A stretch of DNA of 64,000 nucleotides from Xiheimicrobium sp033763395 (GTDB taxonomy: Bacteria; Myxococcota; Myxococcia; Myxococcales; Myxococcaceae), in the NCBI GenBank assembly GCA_033763395.1, contig JANRKQ010000154.1:1-64000 (forward strand), written 5' to 3'. Shown piece by piece: positions 8,750 through 17,244 of the stretch. The notes below the pieces were generated by a model. It saw nothing but the letters and a program-made list of their open reading frames with translations, did no database searches and had not been told where the DNA came from. Numbering within the stretch: the first letter of the stretch is position 1; every line of letters starts with the position of its first letter. Position numbers and translations under genes: made by a program.

Positions 8750-10723
8750 ATGAGATGCGTTGCCTGCAACCGGTCAGCGGGGGAGTCGTTCTGCGCCGCG
8801 TGCGGAGCCGAGGCGCGGACGTTTCCCGGGTATCAGCTCGTCTCGCTCCTGGGGCAGGGGGCTGCAGCTCAGGTGTTTCGGGCGCGCCAAATCGCGCTCG
8901 AGCGTGACGTGTGTCTGAAGCGCCTGCTGCCGGCCATCGCCAGTGACGCCACCAACGTCACGCGCTTCCGACGAGAGGCGCTCGCGCTCGCGAGCGTCAA
9001 GCACCCGAACGTGGTGTCGGTGCACGACGTCCGCGTGGGGCTCGATGGAATGCCCTTCATCGTCATGGACTTCGTGGCGGGCGCTTCGTTGAGGTCCGTG
9101 CTGAAGCGAGAGGCGCCGTTCGAGCCGCTGCGGGCGGTCGGGTTCGTCGACCAGGTGCTCGCGGCGCTTGAAGCGACGCACGCGGCGGGTCTCGTGCACC
9201 GCGACCTCAAGCCGACGAACGTCATGGTGTCGACGCTGGCCGATGGGCGTGAGTGGTGCTCGCTGCTCGACTTCGGAATCGTCAAGACCCTCGCCTCCGA
9301 TGAGCCGCTGACGAAGGGCGGCTTCGTTCTCGGTACCCCGGGCTACATGGCGCCCGAGCAGATTCTCGACGACGAGGTCGATGGGCGCAGCGATCTCTTC
9401 GCCGTGGGGGTGATTCTGTTCGAGCTGCTCACGGGCACGCGGCCGTTTCAGGCACGGAGCGACGTCGAGCGCATGCGCCGAACAGTCGTCGACGAGACAC
9501 CCGTCGCCGCGACCAGAAGCGCCTCGGTCCCACCCGTGCTCGACGTCGTCTGTCGGCGGGCGATGGCCCGCGTGGTGGAAGAGCGGTTCGAGTCGGCGAC
9601 GGCTTTTCGGGCCGCGCTCGTGGCCGTTCGACAGTCGCTGAGCCACCCTGCGGCTGGAGGCCAACCTCCGGCCGTCGAAGCGCCCGCTGCATCGCCCGGC
9701 CAGGGCGTCGCTGCTCTCGGACTCGAGCACCAACCCCTGACGTCGCTCGTCGATCAAGCACGTCGAGCGCCGACCGCGCTGGCGCAGTGGGCCGCCATCG
9801 AGCAGCTGGAGCGGCGGTTCCGTTCGGCGCTGGGTGCTGGCGCCCTCGACGAGCTGGTTCCCCTCATGCTCGTCGACCTCGACGTGCCGCTCCCGTTTCC
9901 TGAGGTCGAGCGGACGGTCGCCGAGCGGCTGTCGAAAGTGGCTGCAGGCTCGGCCCCGGCGGTCCTCGCCCTCGCGTCGAGGGAAGATGGCGTGGCGATG
10001 ACCGCCTGGCTGCTGGGGAGGCTCGGGGCCTCGGGCGCCGCCGCCCTCGCCGGAGGCCTGACCGAGGTGCCACCCCGGCATCGCGGCTCCTTGATGGCGA
10101 GGTTGTGGCGGTTCGACGAGGTCGAGGCGGTCGTCGCGGCCTTGAGCCGGGCGGGGCCAGACGCCGCGCGGAGCGCCGTCGAGTGCTCCGAGGGCCTGCA
10201 CGACGTGTTGAAGGTGAGCCTCGTCTCGGGCCTGCTCCGGAGTCTCCTCGAACCGATTCGTCTGGCCGCGCTCGAAGGGCTGTCCGATTCGCTCGCCTTT
10301 CGGGTCTCGGCACGGGTGAGGCCGCTGCTCCGGGACGAGTCGAAGCGGGTGCGCGCGGCAGCGATGAGGTGGGTCTTTCGAATCGAAGACGAAGGAGCCG
10401 TGCCCGAGCTGGGCCGGCTGGTGCGACTGTCGGCTGACCCCGAGGAGCGCCTCGCGTCGGCCCGGGTGCTCGCCAGGCTCGGCGAGGGAGGGCTCTCAAC
10501 CCTGGTCGAGCGCCTCAGCAACGAGACGAACCATGAGGTCGCGCGCGTCATCGCTGAGCTCCTCGTGGCCTCGGGCTGGGACGCCGGCTTCGAGCGCGTC
10601 GCAGCGCTCGCCAACGACGAACGAACGCCCGCGGCACAGCGTCGAATCTTCGAGACTGCCCTCAGCCAGGCGCCGGGCGACGCCGCCGAGATGGCGCCGC
10701 AGGCGACGCGCTCGTCGCTGTAG
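8750..10723 (+). CDS. Ser/Thr protein kinase with N-terminal zinc ribbon and HEAT-like tail
   Basis: 657 residues. The ATG at 8750 opens directly into a zinc ribbon (CVAC then CAAC, residues 3-18). The kinase domain (about 24-290) shows the Gly-rich loop LGQGAAAQVF, a Lys in CLKRLL, the catalytic VHRDLKPTN, the metal-binding LDFG and the GYMAPE activation segment, so it should be active. No membrane helix is visible, unlike several other Ser/Thr kinases here, so it is probably cytoplasmic. Residues about 340-640 are Leu/Ala-rich helical repeats of HEAT type, a likely protein-binding surface. It follows the degenerate histidine kinase by 110 bases on the same strand and faces the FixJ-like regulator. 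Confidence 0.92.
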   Translation: MRCVACNRSAGESFCAACGAEARTFPGYQLVSLLGQGAAAQVFRARQIALERDVCLKRLLPAIASDATNVTRFRREALALASVKHPNVVSVHDVRVGLDGMPFIVMDFVAGASLRSVLKREAPFEPLRAVGFVDQVLAALEATHAAGLVHRDLKPTNVMVSTLADGREWCSLLDFGIVKTLASDEPLTKGGFVLGTPGYMAPEQILDDEVDGRSDLFAVGVILFELLTGTRPFQARSDVERMRRTVVDETPVAATRSASVPPVLDVVCRRAMARVVEERFESATAFRAALVAVRQSLSHPAAGGQPPAVEAPAASPGQGVAALGLEHQPLTSLVDQARRAPTALAQWAAIEQLERRFRSALGAGALDELVPLMLVDLDVPLPFPEVERTVAERLSKVAAGSAPAVLALASREDGVAMTAWLLGRLGASGAAALAGGLTEVPPRHRGSLMARLWRFDEVEAVVAALSRAGPDAARSAVECSEGLHDVLKVSLVSGLLRSLLEPIRLAALEGLSDSLAFRVSARVRPLLRDESKRVRAAAMRWVFRIEDEGAVPELGRLVRLSADPEERLASARVLARLGEGGLSTLVERLSNETNHEVARVIAELLVASGWDAGFERVAALANDERTPAAQRRIFETALSQAPGDAAEMAPQATRSSL

Positions 10724-10738
10724 GTTCGAGTCGCAGGC

Positions 10739-11431
10739 CTACTCTCGCCCCAGGGCGAGCGGTGTCGACGGGGAGCCAGCCAGGTTCGGGTCGCGCGGTG
10801 GCGTCCTCGCGGCGCCACTGCGGCCGTCGACGACCCGCAGGGCGAGCTCCGCTGACGAGCGGGCCCCCATCTTGTGCATCACCCTCGAGCGATGCACCTC
10901 GATGGTCTTCACGCTGATGCCGAGCCGGTCGGCCATCTCTTTGTTGGTGAGGCCCCCCAGCACCAGCTCGAGCACGTCACGCTCGCGGCCGGTGAGCTGC
11001 TTGAGCCGAAGCGCGCTTTCCTGGTGACGGGCTTCGAGCTCGAGGCGCGCGCGGTCCTGTTCGAGCGCACGCTGCACCGCTTCCATCACCTGCGCGCCGC
11101 TGTAGGGTTTCTCGATCAGGTCGACGGCTCCCGACTTGAACGCCCTCACGGCCACCTTCAGGTCGCCGAACCCGGTGAGGATGATGAACGGAGACCGCCA
11201 CCCCCGGCTGCGAGCTTCCTCGAGCACCGCGATGCCGTTCATCTCGGGCATGCACACGTCGCACAGGACGCAACTGGGCCGGGTGGGCGGTGGAACCAGC
11301 AAGAAGTTCTTTGGCGAGCTGAGGTGTCTGGCTTCGAGGCCGATGCTCGACAGCAGGTAGCGCAGCGCGCCGCCCGCAGCGTCGTCGTCGTCGAGAATGT
11401 AGACGCAGGGGGGCTCGAGGGGGCGGGACAT
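10739..11431 (-). CDS. FixJ/NarL-type response regulator
   Basis: 230 residues: a receiver domain (about 8-122) plus a LuxR-type helix-turn-helix (about 145-205). The receiver has the acidic cluster DDDD at 14-17, phosphoacceptor Asp58 (CDVCMP), the switch Thr in LTGFG and the conserved Lys in EKPY. The output domain has the LTGRERDVLELV and NKEMADRLGIS-x-KTIEVHRSRV signature, so it should bind DNA as a transcription factor when phosphorylated. The stop lies 15 bases from the end of the convergent Ser/Thr kinase. The hybrid kinase at 12151 or the kinase at 15536 could be its cognate partner. Confidence 0.93.
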   Translation of the reverse strand: MSRPLEPPCVYILDDDDAAGGALRYLLSSIGLEARHLSSPKNFLLVPPPTRPSCVLCDVCMPEMNGIAVLEEARSRGWRSPFIILTGFGDLKVAVRAFKSGAVDLIEKPYSGAQVMEAVQRALEQDRARLELEARHQESALRLKQLTGRERDVLELVLGGLTNKEMADRLGISVKTIEVHRSRVMHKMGARSSAELALRVVDGRSGAARTPPRDPNLAGSPSTPLALGRE

Positions 11432-11540
11432 GCTGGAAAGCCTAAGGGCCAGCCCCGGTGCTTCGCCACGCGGGTTGTTCCGATGCAGTCAGGGTAATCC
11501 CTCACTGCAAGCCCCACGTCGACAGGTGAGACTGTGGTGC

Positions 11541-12146
11541 ATGGAGACAACGGCGCTGGTGTTCCAGGGTGTGCAGAATGACTTCTGCGACCCCTCGGGC
11601 CGACTGTACCCGATGCTCAAGGCGCAGCTCGAGCGGCGGGGCACCCTCGCCGCACTCCGGCGGCTGGTCGACGGCTTCCTCGCGCGGCAGCAGCCGGTCT
11701 TCTTCGTCCCCATCGAGTTCACGCCCGACTACCGTGAGATTGCGCGGGCCGAAGGGGTGCTGGGCCTCATTCGAGAGAAGCGGGCGCTCAGCCGTGGCAG
11801 CCGCGGCGCGGCGCCGATCGACTCCTTCACACCCCTCCTCGAGCGCGTGACGGTCGTTCAGGCCAAGCGCGGGCTGTGTGCCTTCGGGACCACGCCCCTC
11901 CACGAGCTGCTCCAGGCCGCCTCGGTCTCGACGGTGGTGGTGGCCGGGCTGCTCACGAATGTGTGTGTCGAGACGACCGCACGCTCGGCCTACGACCTGG
12001 GCTACCGCGTGGTGATGGTGCCTGAGGCGACCGCGACCCGGTCTGACGCTGAACAGGACGCAAGCGAGCGTTATGCCTTTCCCCTGCTGGGGGCGTCGCT
12101 CGGGGTGAGCGCCGTCCTGCAGCAGCTCGACCCGCCCGCTCCCTGA
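11541..12146 (+). CDS. Isochorismatase-family cysteine hydrolase
   Basis: 201 residues from the ATG at 11541; the frame is open upstream but overlaps the divergent regulator start. The family's catalytic triad is visible: Asp14 (QNDF), Lys109 (AKRG) and Cys142 (TNVCVETTARSA), and the cis-peptide region GLLTNVC is intact. Members hydrolyse isochorismate, nicotinamide, ureidoacrylate or N-carbamoyl compounds; nothing here fixes the substrate. Length matches the family. It ends four bases before the hybrid histidine kinase, so the two are probably co-transcribed. An enzyme paired with a sensor kinase is unusual. Confidence 0.88.
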   Translation: METTALVFQGVQNDFCDPSGRLYPMLKAQLERRGTLAALRRLVDGFLARQQPVFFVPIEFTPDYREIARAEGVLGLIREKRALSRGSRGAAPIDSFTPLLERVTVVQAKRGLCAFGTTPLHELLQAASVSTVVVAGLLTNVCVETTARSAYDLGYRVVMVPEATATRSDAEQDASERYAFPLLGASLGVSAVLQQLDPPAP

Positions 12147-12150
12147 ACGC

Positions 12151-14001
12151 ATGCACGTCCTCCTCATCAGTCAGTCGCCGGAGCCGCTCGAGCTCCCAGC
12201 AGGGGCGAGCCTCACCAGCGGAACGCCCTTTCCCTGGGTCGTGGTGGTGCGCGGCCGACCATGCTTCACGAGCCTGGCGGGCGCGTGGACGTGGCAGCGC
12301 GACGGCGCGCTGGTGTTGGGCGTCGACGTGCCCGAGGCCCCCGTCGGGTTCGAGTACGACGCGCTCGCGCCGCCGAGCGATGTGCCCGGGGCCATTCTCA
12401 GGCTGGGGCGCCTGTACGAACTCGAGCAGGCGTCCATTCAGCAGCTCTCGCTCTGGGAAGGCGCGTACCGAGGTTCGTCGACGTCGCTCTACAGTGCCAT
12501 TCAGCGCCGGCTCGGCCAGCGACCGCCAGGGAGGCGACGGAACGACATGCTCGTCGAAGCCGAGCTGCAGCTTCTGGGCGAGGCCATCGACGGGCTCGAC
12601 GAGCCGCTGTGTGTCGTCGACGCCCGCGGCCAGCTGTACCTCGCCAACAGGGCCTGCTCCCTCGACCGCTCTGGTCCGGTGCGCCTGCAGGACGTCTTTC
12701 GGGCGCAGGCCGGGGAGCCGCTCGAGGCGTGTCTGGCGCGGGCCGCTGCTGGAGAGCGCGTGCGCACCTCGCTCACCCGCCTCGTCGACGGCGCACCCCG
12801 AGAATACTCGGCCGTCTTCGCCCGCTCGCGCTCGGACGGTGAGCAGGGTTCCCTCGTTGTCGGCGCCTTTCAGGACGTCACCGAGCAGACGCGACTCAGC
12901 CAGCGGGTCGCCCGGTTCGAGGCCCTCTCGTCTGCTGGCAGGCTCATGGCCGGCGTCATCCATGAGCTCAACAACCACCTCACCTCGGTGCTCAACGTGC
13001 TGATGGTGCTGAAGGACCGCGTCGACCCTTCCTCAGCCGCGAGCCAGCTCATCGCCGTCGCTCAAGACGGTTGCGACCGCATGGCGCAGGTGGTGGGAGA
13101 CCTGCGAGCGCCTCATTCGACCCCCGACGCAAGGACGGCCGTCGACGCGAAGGACGTGGTGGAGGCGGCGCTGCGAACCGCGTCTCACGTGCTCAAGCAC
13201 CACGCGCAGGTGTCGGTCGAGCTGGTCGACGCGCCACCGCTGTTCGCCGATGCGCGGCGTCTGGGGCAAGTGGTGCTGAACCTGTTGCTCAATGCTGCCG
13301 AGTGTCTCGACCCGCTCGCGCTCGAGTCGAACCGGGTCGTCGTACGCGTCTCGACGACTCCGCAGGGGTGGGGCCGAATCGAGGTCGTCGACAATGGCCC
13401 GGGGATGAGCGCCGCGACGCTGGCGCACGCGTTCGATCCCTTCTTCTCGACGAAGGCCACCGGCAGCGGCCTGGGCCTGGCGCTGTGTCGAGAGTTCGTC
13501 GAGGCTCAGGGGGGCCACATCGGGCTCGAGAGCGCGGTCGGCGCCGGCACCCGCGTCATCGTCGACATGCCACCGGCTCCCGCAATGCCGGCGCAGCCGC
13601 GCAGCGCTCCATCGCCGATTCCGTCGACGGGGCTCGGGCCTGTGCTCATCGTCGACGACGAGGCGAACCTGCGCGCCAGCCTGAGCTGGGTGCTCGGCGA
13701 GGTGCCCACCATCTGCGTGGCCACCATCGAGGCCGCGCGGCAGGCCATCACCGCGGGGCCCGTGGCGGCGGTGCTGTGCGACTTCCAGATGCCGACCGGG
13801 CTCGGCACCGAGCTGCTCGGGTGGCTGCGCTCGTCGGGGTCGCCCCTCGCCGACCGCTTCGCGCTGCTGACGGGCGGCGCCCTCGACGAGCGGCAACGGG
13901 TGCTGCTGGACCGTGCGTCAGTGCCGGTCCTCGAGAAGCCCTTCACCCGCTCGCAGGTGCTGACGCTCCTCAGCCGGTTCGCCGACGCTCGCGCTTCGTG
14001 A
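12151..14001 (+). CDS. Hybrid histidine kinase (PAS, HisKA, ATPase, receiver)
   Basis: 616 residues. An N-terminal domain (1-140) of unknown type is followed by a PAS-like domain (about 145-250), a HisKA with His271 in GVIHELNN, and an intact ATPase domain: N-box VVLNLLLNAAE, D-box VDNGPGM, F-box FDPFF and glycine box GSGLGLAL. A C-terminal receiver (about 497-610) has VDDE, phosphoacceptor Asp544 (CDFQMP), a Thr in LLTGG and Lys in EKPF. No membrane helix is visible, so it should be a cytoplasmic sensor. It is the best preserved kinase of the cluster. The last 84 bases overlap the convergent kinase-like gene. Confidence 0.93.
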   Translation: MHVLLISQSPEPLELPAGASLTSGTPFPWVVVVRGRPCFTSLAGAWTWQRDGALVLGVDVPEAPVGFEYDALAPPSDVPGAILRLGRLYELEQASIQQLSLWEGAYRGSSTSLYSAIQRRLGQRPPGRRRNDMLVEAELQLLGEAIDGLDEPLCVVDARGQLYLANRACSLDRSGPVRLQDVFRAQAGEPLEACLARAAAGERVRTSLTRLVDGAPREYSAVFARSRSDGEQGSLVVGAFQDVTEQTRLSQRVARFEALSSAGRLMAGVIHELNNHLTSVLNVLMVLKDRVDPSSAASQLIAVAQDGCDRMAQVVGDLRAPHSTPDARTAVDAKDVVEAALRTASHVLKHHAQVSVELVDAPPLFADARRLGQVVLNLLLNAAECLDPLALESNRVVVRVSTTPQGWGRIEVVDNGPGMSAATLAHAFDPFFSTKATGSGLGLALCREFVEAQGGHIGLESAVGAGTRVIVDMPPAPAMPAQPRSAPSPIPSTGLGPVLIVDDEANLRASLSWVLGEVPTICVATIEAARQAITAGPVAAVLCDFQMPTGLGTELLGWLRSSGSPLADRFALLTGGALDERQRVLLDRASVPVLEKPFTRSQVLTLLSRFADARAS

Positions 14002-15342
14002 CGGCGCCGGCAGTCGAATCACCACCTCGTTCCGGCGATGTTGGAGGCTGCCGCCGACGGCCTCGAGCGCCGTGCTGGCCACGGCCAGCTCGAGGCCCAG
14101 GTGGGGGCCCTGCGTCGACAGGAGCCCGGGCCGCGCCGTCGAGAGGATGACCAGGACCAGGTCGGGTTCCCCGCGCACGACGGCCGAAAGCCCTTCGAGC
14201 CCAGCGTTCGCCAGCGAGCGGAACACGGTCAAGAGCGCCACCTCGACATACATGGGGTCGACGGAGACCAGGGCGCCCGCCAGCCCTTCGAAGCCTTCAG
14301 AAGGGAGACGGGCGCTTCGCAGCGCTCGCTGTACGAGGGGCTCGAGGGGCACGGTTTCGCGCCGGACGTCGCCGGTGACGATGAGCCGCCGCACCCGGCC
14401 GACGAGCTGCGCAGCGCGTTGACACTGGGTGAGCGCCTGCGCCAGCGCGGGCGCGATGCTGGGCTCGACGCCGCCCCCCGGTGAGGGCCGTTCCAGCCTG
14501 GCGAGCGCGCCCTCGACCCACGCCGTGATGGAGGCCAGCGGCTGGCTGAGTTCGTGCGTGACGAAGGCAGAGACCTCGCTCACCAGCAAGCTTCGCTCGA
14601 GCAGGTTGCGCTGGGCCTCGAAAGAGGCGACGCGCCGCTCGGACTCGATGCGGTCGCTGTCATCGGTGATGGTCCACATGGTGTGGAGGGCCCCATCGAC
14701 GACCAGCGGGGCCACGACGAAGGAGAAGTGGCGGGCCGATGACGAGGCGAGAGCACCACACTCCGTCCTCGTGGTGCCGTCGAGGGCCGCCAGCGCCGGG
14801 GGGAGGGCGCCGGCGACACGCGCGCCAGTTTCTTCGAGCTGGGGGAAATGGCGTAAGGCCGCCTGGTTCGCGAGCACCACGACGCCAGCCTTCGAGAGCA
14901 CGATGGCGACCGGCAAGCCAGACACCACCGCCGCGAAGTCTTCTGGTTGAGGGAGGCGGTGAACGTTCCGGCTCAGCGCCGCCTCCAGCGAGTCGGTCAC
15001 GTCGCGCACGACCCCGACCACCGCTTGCTGCGCCTGGACCACCGACAAGCGAGCCTCGTAGGTGCGCTCGCCACGCGTCGGGTGCTGGTAGCGGTAGCGG
15101 CTGCGCGCATCACGTTCGACCTGCCAGGCCGCGGTGCCCGAGGCGATGGCGCGGTCGTCGGGGTGGACCCTCGACAGCCATGCCCGGGCGTCTGCCTTGA
15201 GCTCGTCGAGCGAGAAGCCACTCAGGTCGACCATCGCGGGCGATGCGAAGACGACGGCCCCCGTTTCGAGCGAGAACACGAACATCGCGTCAGGCGACAA
15301 GGTGAGGAGCTGGCGCGCTTGCTCAAGCGTCAGTTCAGTCAT
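13918..15342 (-). CDS. PAS-PAS histidine-kinase-like protein with degenerate ATPase domain
   Basis: 474 residues. PAS 1 (about 8-118) has the HPDD segment typical of PAS with a C-terminal extension; PAS 2 spans about 133-235. HisKA has His263 in VTHELSQPL, like the HELxQPLAAI subgroup. The ATPase region (about 345-445) lacks key residues: the N-box reads LLTVFRSLANAG, the D-box reads LSTARPG with no Asp, and the glycine box reads HLGLELAVA. ATP binding is therefore doubtful. The final 28 codons are antisense to the receiver end of the hybrid kinase; a conserved kinase fold would already be complete before them. The gene is divergent from the intact kinase at 15536. Confidence 0.83.
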   Translation of the reverse strand: MTELTLEQARQLLTLSPDAMFVFSLETGAVVFASPAMVDLSGFSLDELKADARAWLSRVHPDDRAIASGTAAWQVERDARSRYRYQHPTRGERTYEARLSVVQAQQAVVGVVRDVTDSLEAALSRNVHRLPQPEDFAAVVSGLPVAIVLSKAGVVVLANQAALRHFPQLEETGARVAGALPPALAALDGTTRTECGALASSSARHFSFVVAPLVVDGALHTMWTITDDSDRIESERRVASFEAQRNLLERSLLVSEVSAFVTHELSQPLASITAWVEGALARLERPSPGGGVEPSIAPALAQALTQCQRAAQLVGRVRRLIVTGDVRRETVPLEPLVQRALRSARLPSEGFEGLAGALVSVDPMYVEVALLTVFRSLANAGLEGLSAVVRGEPDLVLVILSTARPGLLSTQGPHLGLELAVASTALEAVGGSLQHRRNEVVIRLPAPSRSASVGEPAEERQHLRAGEGLLEDRH

Positions 15343-15535
15343 CGTCAGGTCGAAGGGTAGTCACCTGGCCCGGGCGGCGCCAACCTCTGCAGCGGCGGGT
15401 CGGCACGGCCTCATGCGGGAAGTCCCTGAGCGTGTCGGTGTCTCGACCGATTGTGCGTCGGTATCGCTGGCGTCACCGAGCAGACCATATGTGCCGCAGG
15501 CGACGAGGTGGCCCAGGTGAACGGCGGAGCGGGCC

Positions 15536-16651
15536 ATGAAGCCCTCGTCGACGGTGTCTCGCGCCAGCGCGGAAGCGGCCCTGTCTGGCGGCGAGGCGCA
15601 GCGGCTGGTGCAGGCGGTCCCCGGGGTGCTGATGCTGGTGCGGGGTCGAGGCCTGGCCCACCGGCATGTCTCGAGCCACTGTGAGTCGCCCAGGTTGGCA
15701 GCGTGGGCGGCTGCGCTCGACGAGCTTCCGGGCCCTTTTCTCGAGGTCGTCGAGGCGGCGCGCCGTGCCCGAGGCATCGTGGGAGAGCTGGAGCTCGAAG
15801 GCGGGTTGGTCGTACGGCTCGATGCGGTCGCGCTCTCTGATGACGAGGTGGCGCTCCACGTCCTCGACGTGAGCGAGCAGCGCCGGGTCGAAGAGCAGGT
15901 CCTCGCGTCGGAGCGCGCCCGCCTCACGGCGCAGCACCTGGCCCACCGGGTCGCCACGGAGCGGCTCTCGTCCCTTGCCACCGTGGCGGCGGGGGTCGGT
16001 CACGAGGTCAACAACCCACTCACGTGGGTCGCCTCGAGCCTCGAGTTCATTCGTCGCGAGCTCGTCGCCACGACCGTGTCGGCCGAGTTGCGCGAGGCCC
16101 TCGACGAGGCGGAAGAGGGCGTCGGGCGAATCACCGCCATCGTGCGCGATCTTCGGGTTCTGAGCGGTCCCGCCGGGCCGGGGCCACCCGAGGTCGTCGC
16201 CGTGGTACCAGCTGTTCGCGCCGCGATGCAGGCGACCGCGGGTGCCTTTCGCGGGCAGGTGCCCGCGGTGCTGCACGTGGAGCGTCCGCTCGAGGTGTAT
16301 GCGCACGAGGGGAATCTGGTGTGGGTCCTCGTGAATCTGCTCGCCAACGCGGCCCAGGCGCTCGTCAAGGCTGCGCCGGCGGAGGACCGGGTCGACGTGC
16401 GCGTCATGGGACCCGTCGAGGGGCGCGTCGTCATCGAGGTGCGTGACACCGGACGCGGAATGGACCGTGAGACGTTGGCGCGAGCGTTCGACCCGTTCTT
16501 CACGACTCGTCCCGTCAACGCAGGTGTCGGCCTGGGGCTCGCGGTCGCGCGAGCCCTCGTCGAGGCGATGGGCGGGTGGCTCGAGCTCGAGTCAGCGCCC
16601 GGAGCCGGTACCATCGCCCGCGTGAGGCTCCCCTCGGCGACAACCCGCTAG
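15536..16651 (+). CDS. Cytoplasmic histidine kinase
   Basis: 371 residues; the ATG at 15536 is preceded by GGAG seven bases upstream. The N-terminal part (about 20-115) resembles a PAS-like domain and runs into a helix (DVSEQRRVEEQV). HisKA has His156 in GVGHEVNNPLTW. All ATPase motifs are present: N-box VLVNLLANAAQAL, D-box VRDTGRGM, F-box FDPFFTT and glycine box GVGLGLAVA. It is therefore an intact, probably soluble kinase without a receiver. It starts 193 bases from the divergent degenerate kinase and overlaps the convergent FHA gene by four bases. Confidence 0.92.
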   Translation: MKPSSTVSRASAEAALSGGEAQRLVQAVPGVLMLVRGRGLAHRHVSSHCESPRLAAWAAALDELPGPFLEVVEAARRARGIVGELELEGGLVVRLDAVALSDDEVALHVLDVSEQRRVEEQVLASERARLTAQHLAHRVATERLSSLATVAAGVGHEVNNPLTWVASSLEFIRRELVATTVSAELREALDEAEEGVGRITAIVRDLRVLSGPAGPGPPEVVAVVPAVRAAMQATAGAFRGQVPAVLHVERPLEVYAHEGNLVWVLVNLLANAAQALVKAAPAEDRVDVRVMGPVEGRVVIEVRDTGRGMDRETLARAFDPFFTTRPVNAGVGLGLAVARALVEAMGGWLELESAPGAGTIARVRLPSATTR

Positions 16652-17139
16652 GTCGGCCGCCGCGCGAGGCGTTCGACCATCGCGACTGGGCCGGGTGTGG
16701 CGAACACGACCTCTCCGGTCACGAGGCGCTGAGCGTCGATGCCGACTGGCTCTCGAACCTCGACGCCGTCGACCCACACCGGGCGGTGCGTCAGGGGGTT
16801 CATCCACCAGCGCGATTGATGCCAGATCAGCTCGAAGGCCACGCGTGACAGCGTGGCGTCGTCGATGACGATGGTGCAGTCGGGGCTTCGGCCGACCTTG
16901 ATTGGCGAATGGAGTGGATTGAGCTCGAAGCACAGCCCGTCGTTGGTGCGGGGTCCTCCGAGGCGCGCCGAGGTGACGGGCAGCGTTTCGGCGACCGCCG
17001 CCGCTTCGAGGGACGACGACGGCGTCCACCGGCCGGGCTCCCACACCAGCCAACTCAAGGCATGACGAATCAAGAACCCATCGCGCCCCAGGTGCGCGAG
17101 TCGTCGAACGAGGTGCGATTCCAGCCAGCCCGACAGCAT
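16648..17139 (-). CDS. FHA-domain protein
   Basis: 163 residues; GGGAG lies five bases before the ATG at 17139. The FHA domain occupies about 70-150: KVGRSPDC, then DDATLSR, then a basic/aromatic strand and the final VDGVEV turn. The Arg and Ser of GRS and the SR pair are the usual phosphothreonine-binding residues, so it probably binds phosphorylated Ser/Thr-kinase substrates. Residues 1-60 are helical and rich in Leu and Trp. It is divergently paired with a second FHA-like gene of the same layout. The stop overlaps the convergent kinase gene by four bases. Confidence 0.87.
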   Translation of the reverse strand: MLSGWLESHLVRRLAHLGRDGFLIRHALSWLVWEPGRWTPSSSLEAAAVAETLPVTSARLGGPRTNDGLCFELNPLHSPIKVGRSPDCTIVIDDATLSRVAFELIWHQSRWWMNPLTHRPVWVDGVEVREPVGIDAQRLVTGEVVFATPGPVAMVERLARRPT

Positions 17140-17244
17140 GGCACTCCCAGGTGAAACGGACCTCGCAGTGTCTCCGAACGCCGACGAGTGACAATGGGGG
17201 TTTTCGCCAATCGCGGCGAGACGCCGTCGAGGTCACAAGGGGTC

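Noticed and set aside
10724..10741. GGTTCGAGTC, similar to a tRNA T-loop
   Set aside because: No acceptor stem, anticodon arm or CCA end could be built around it.
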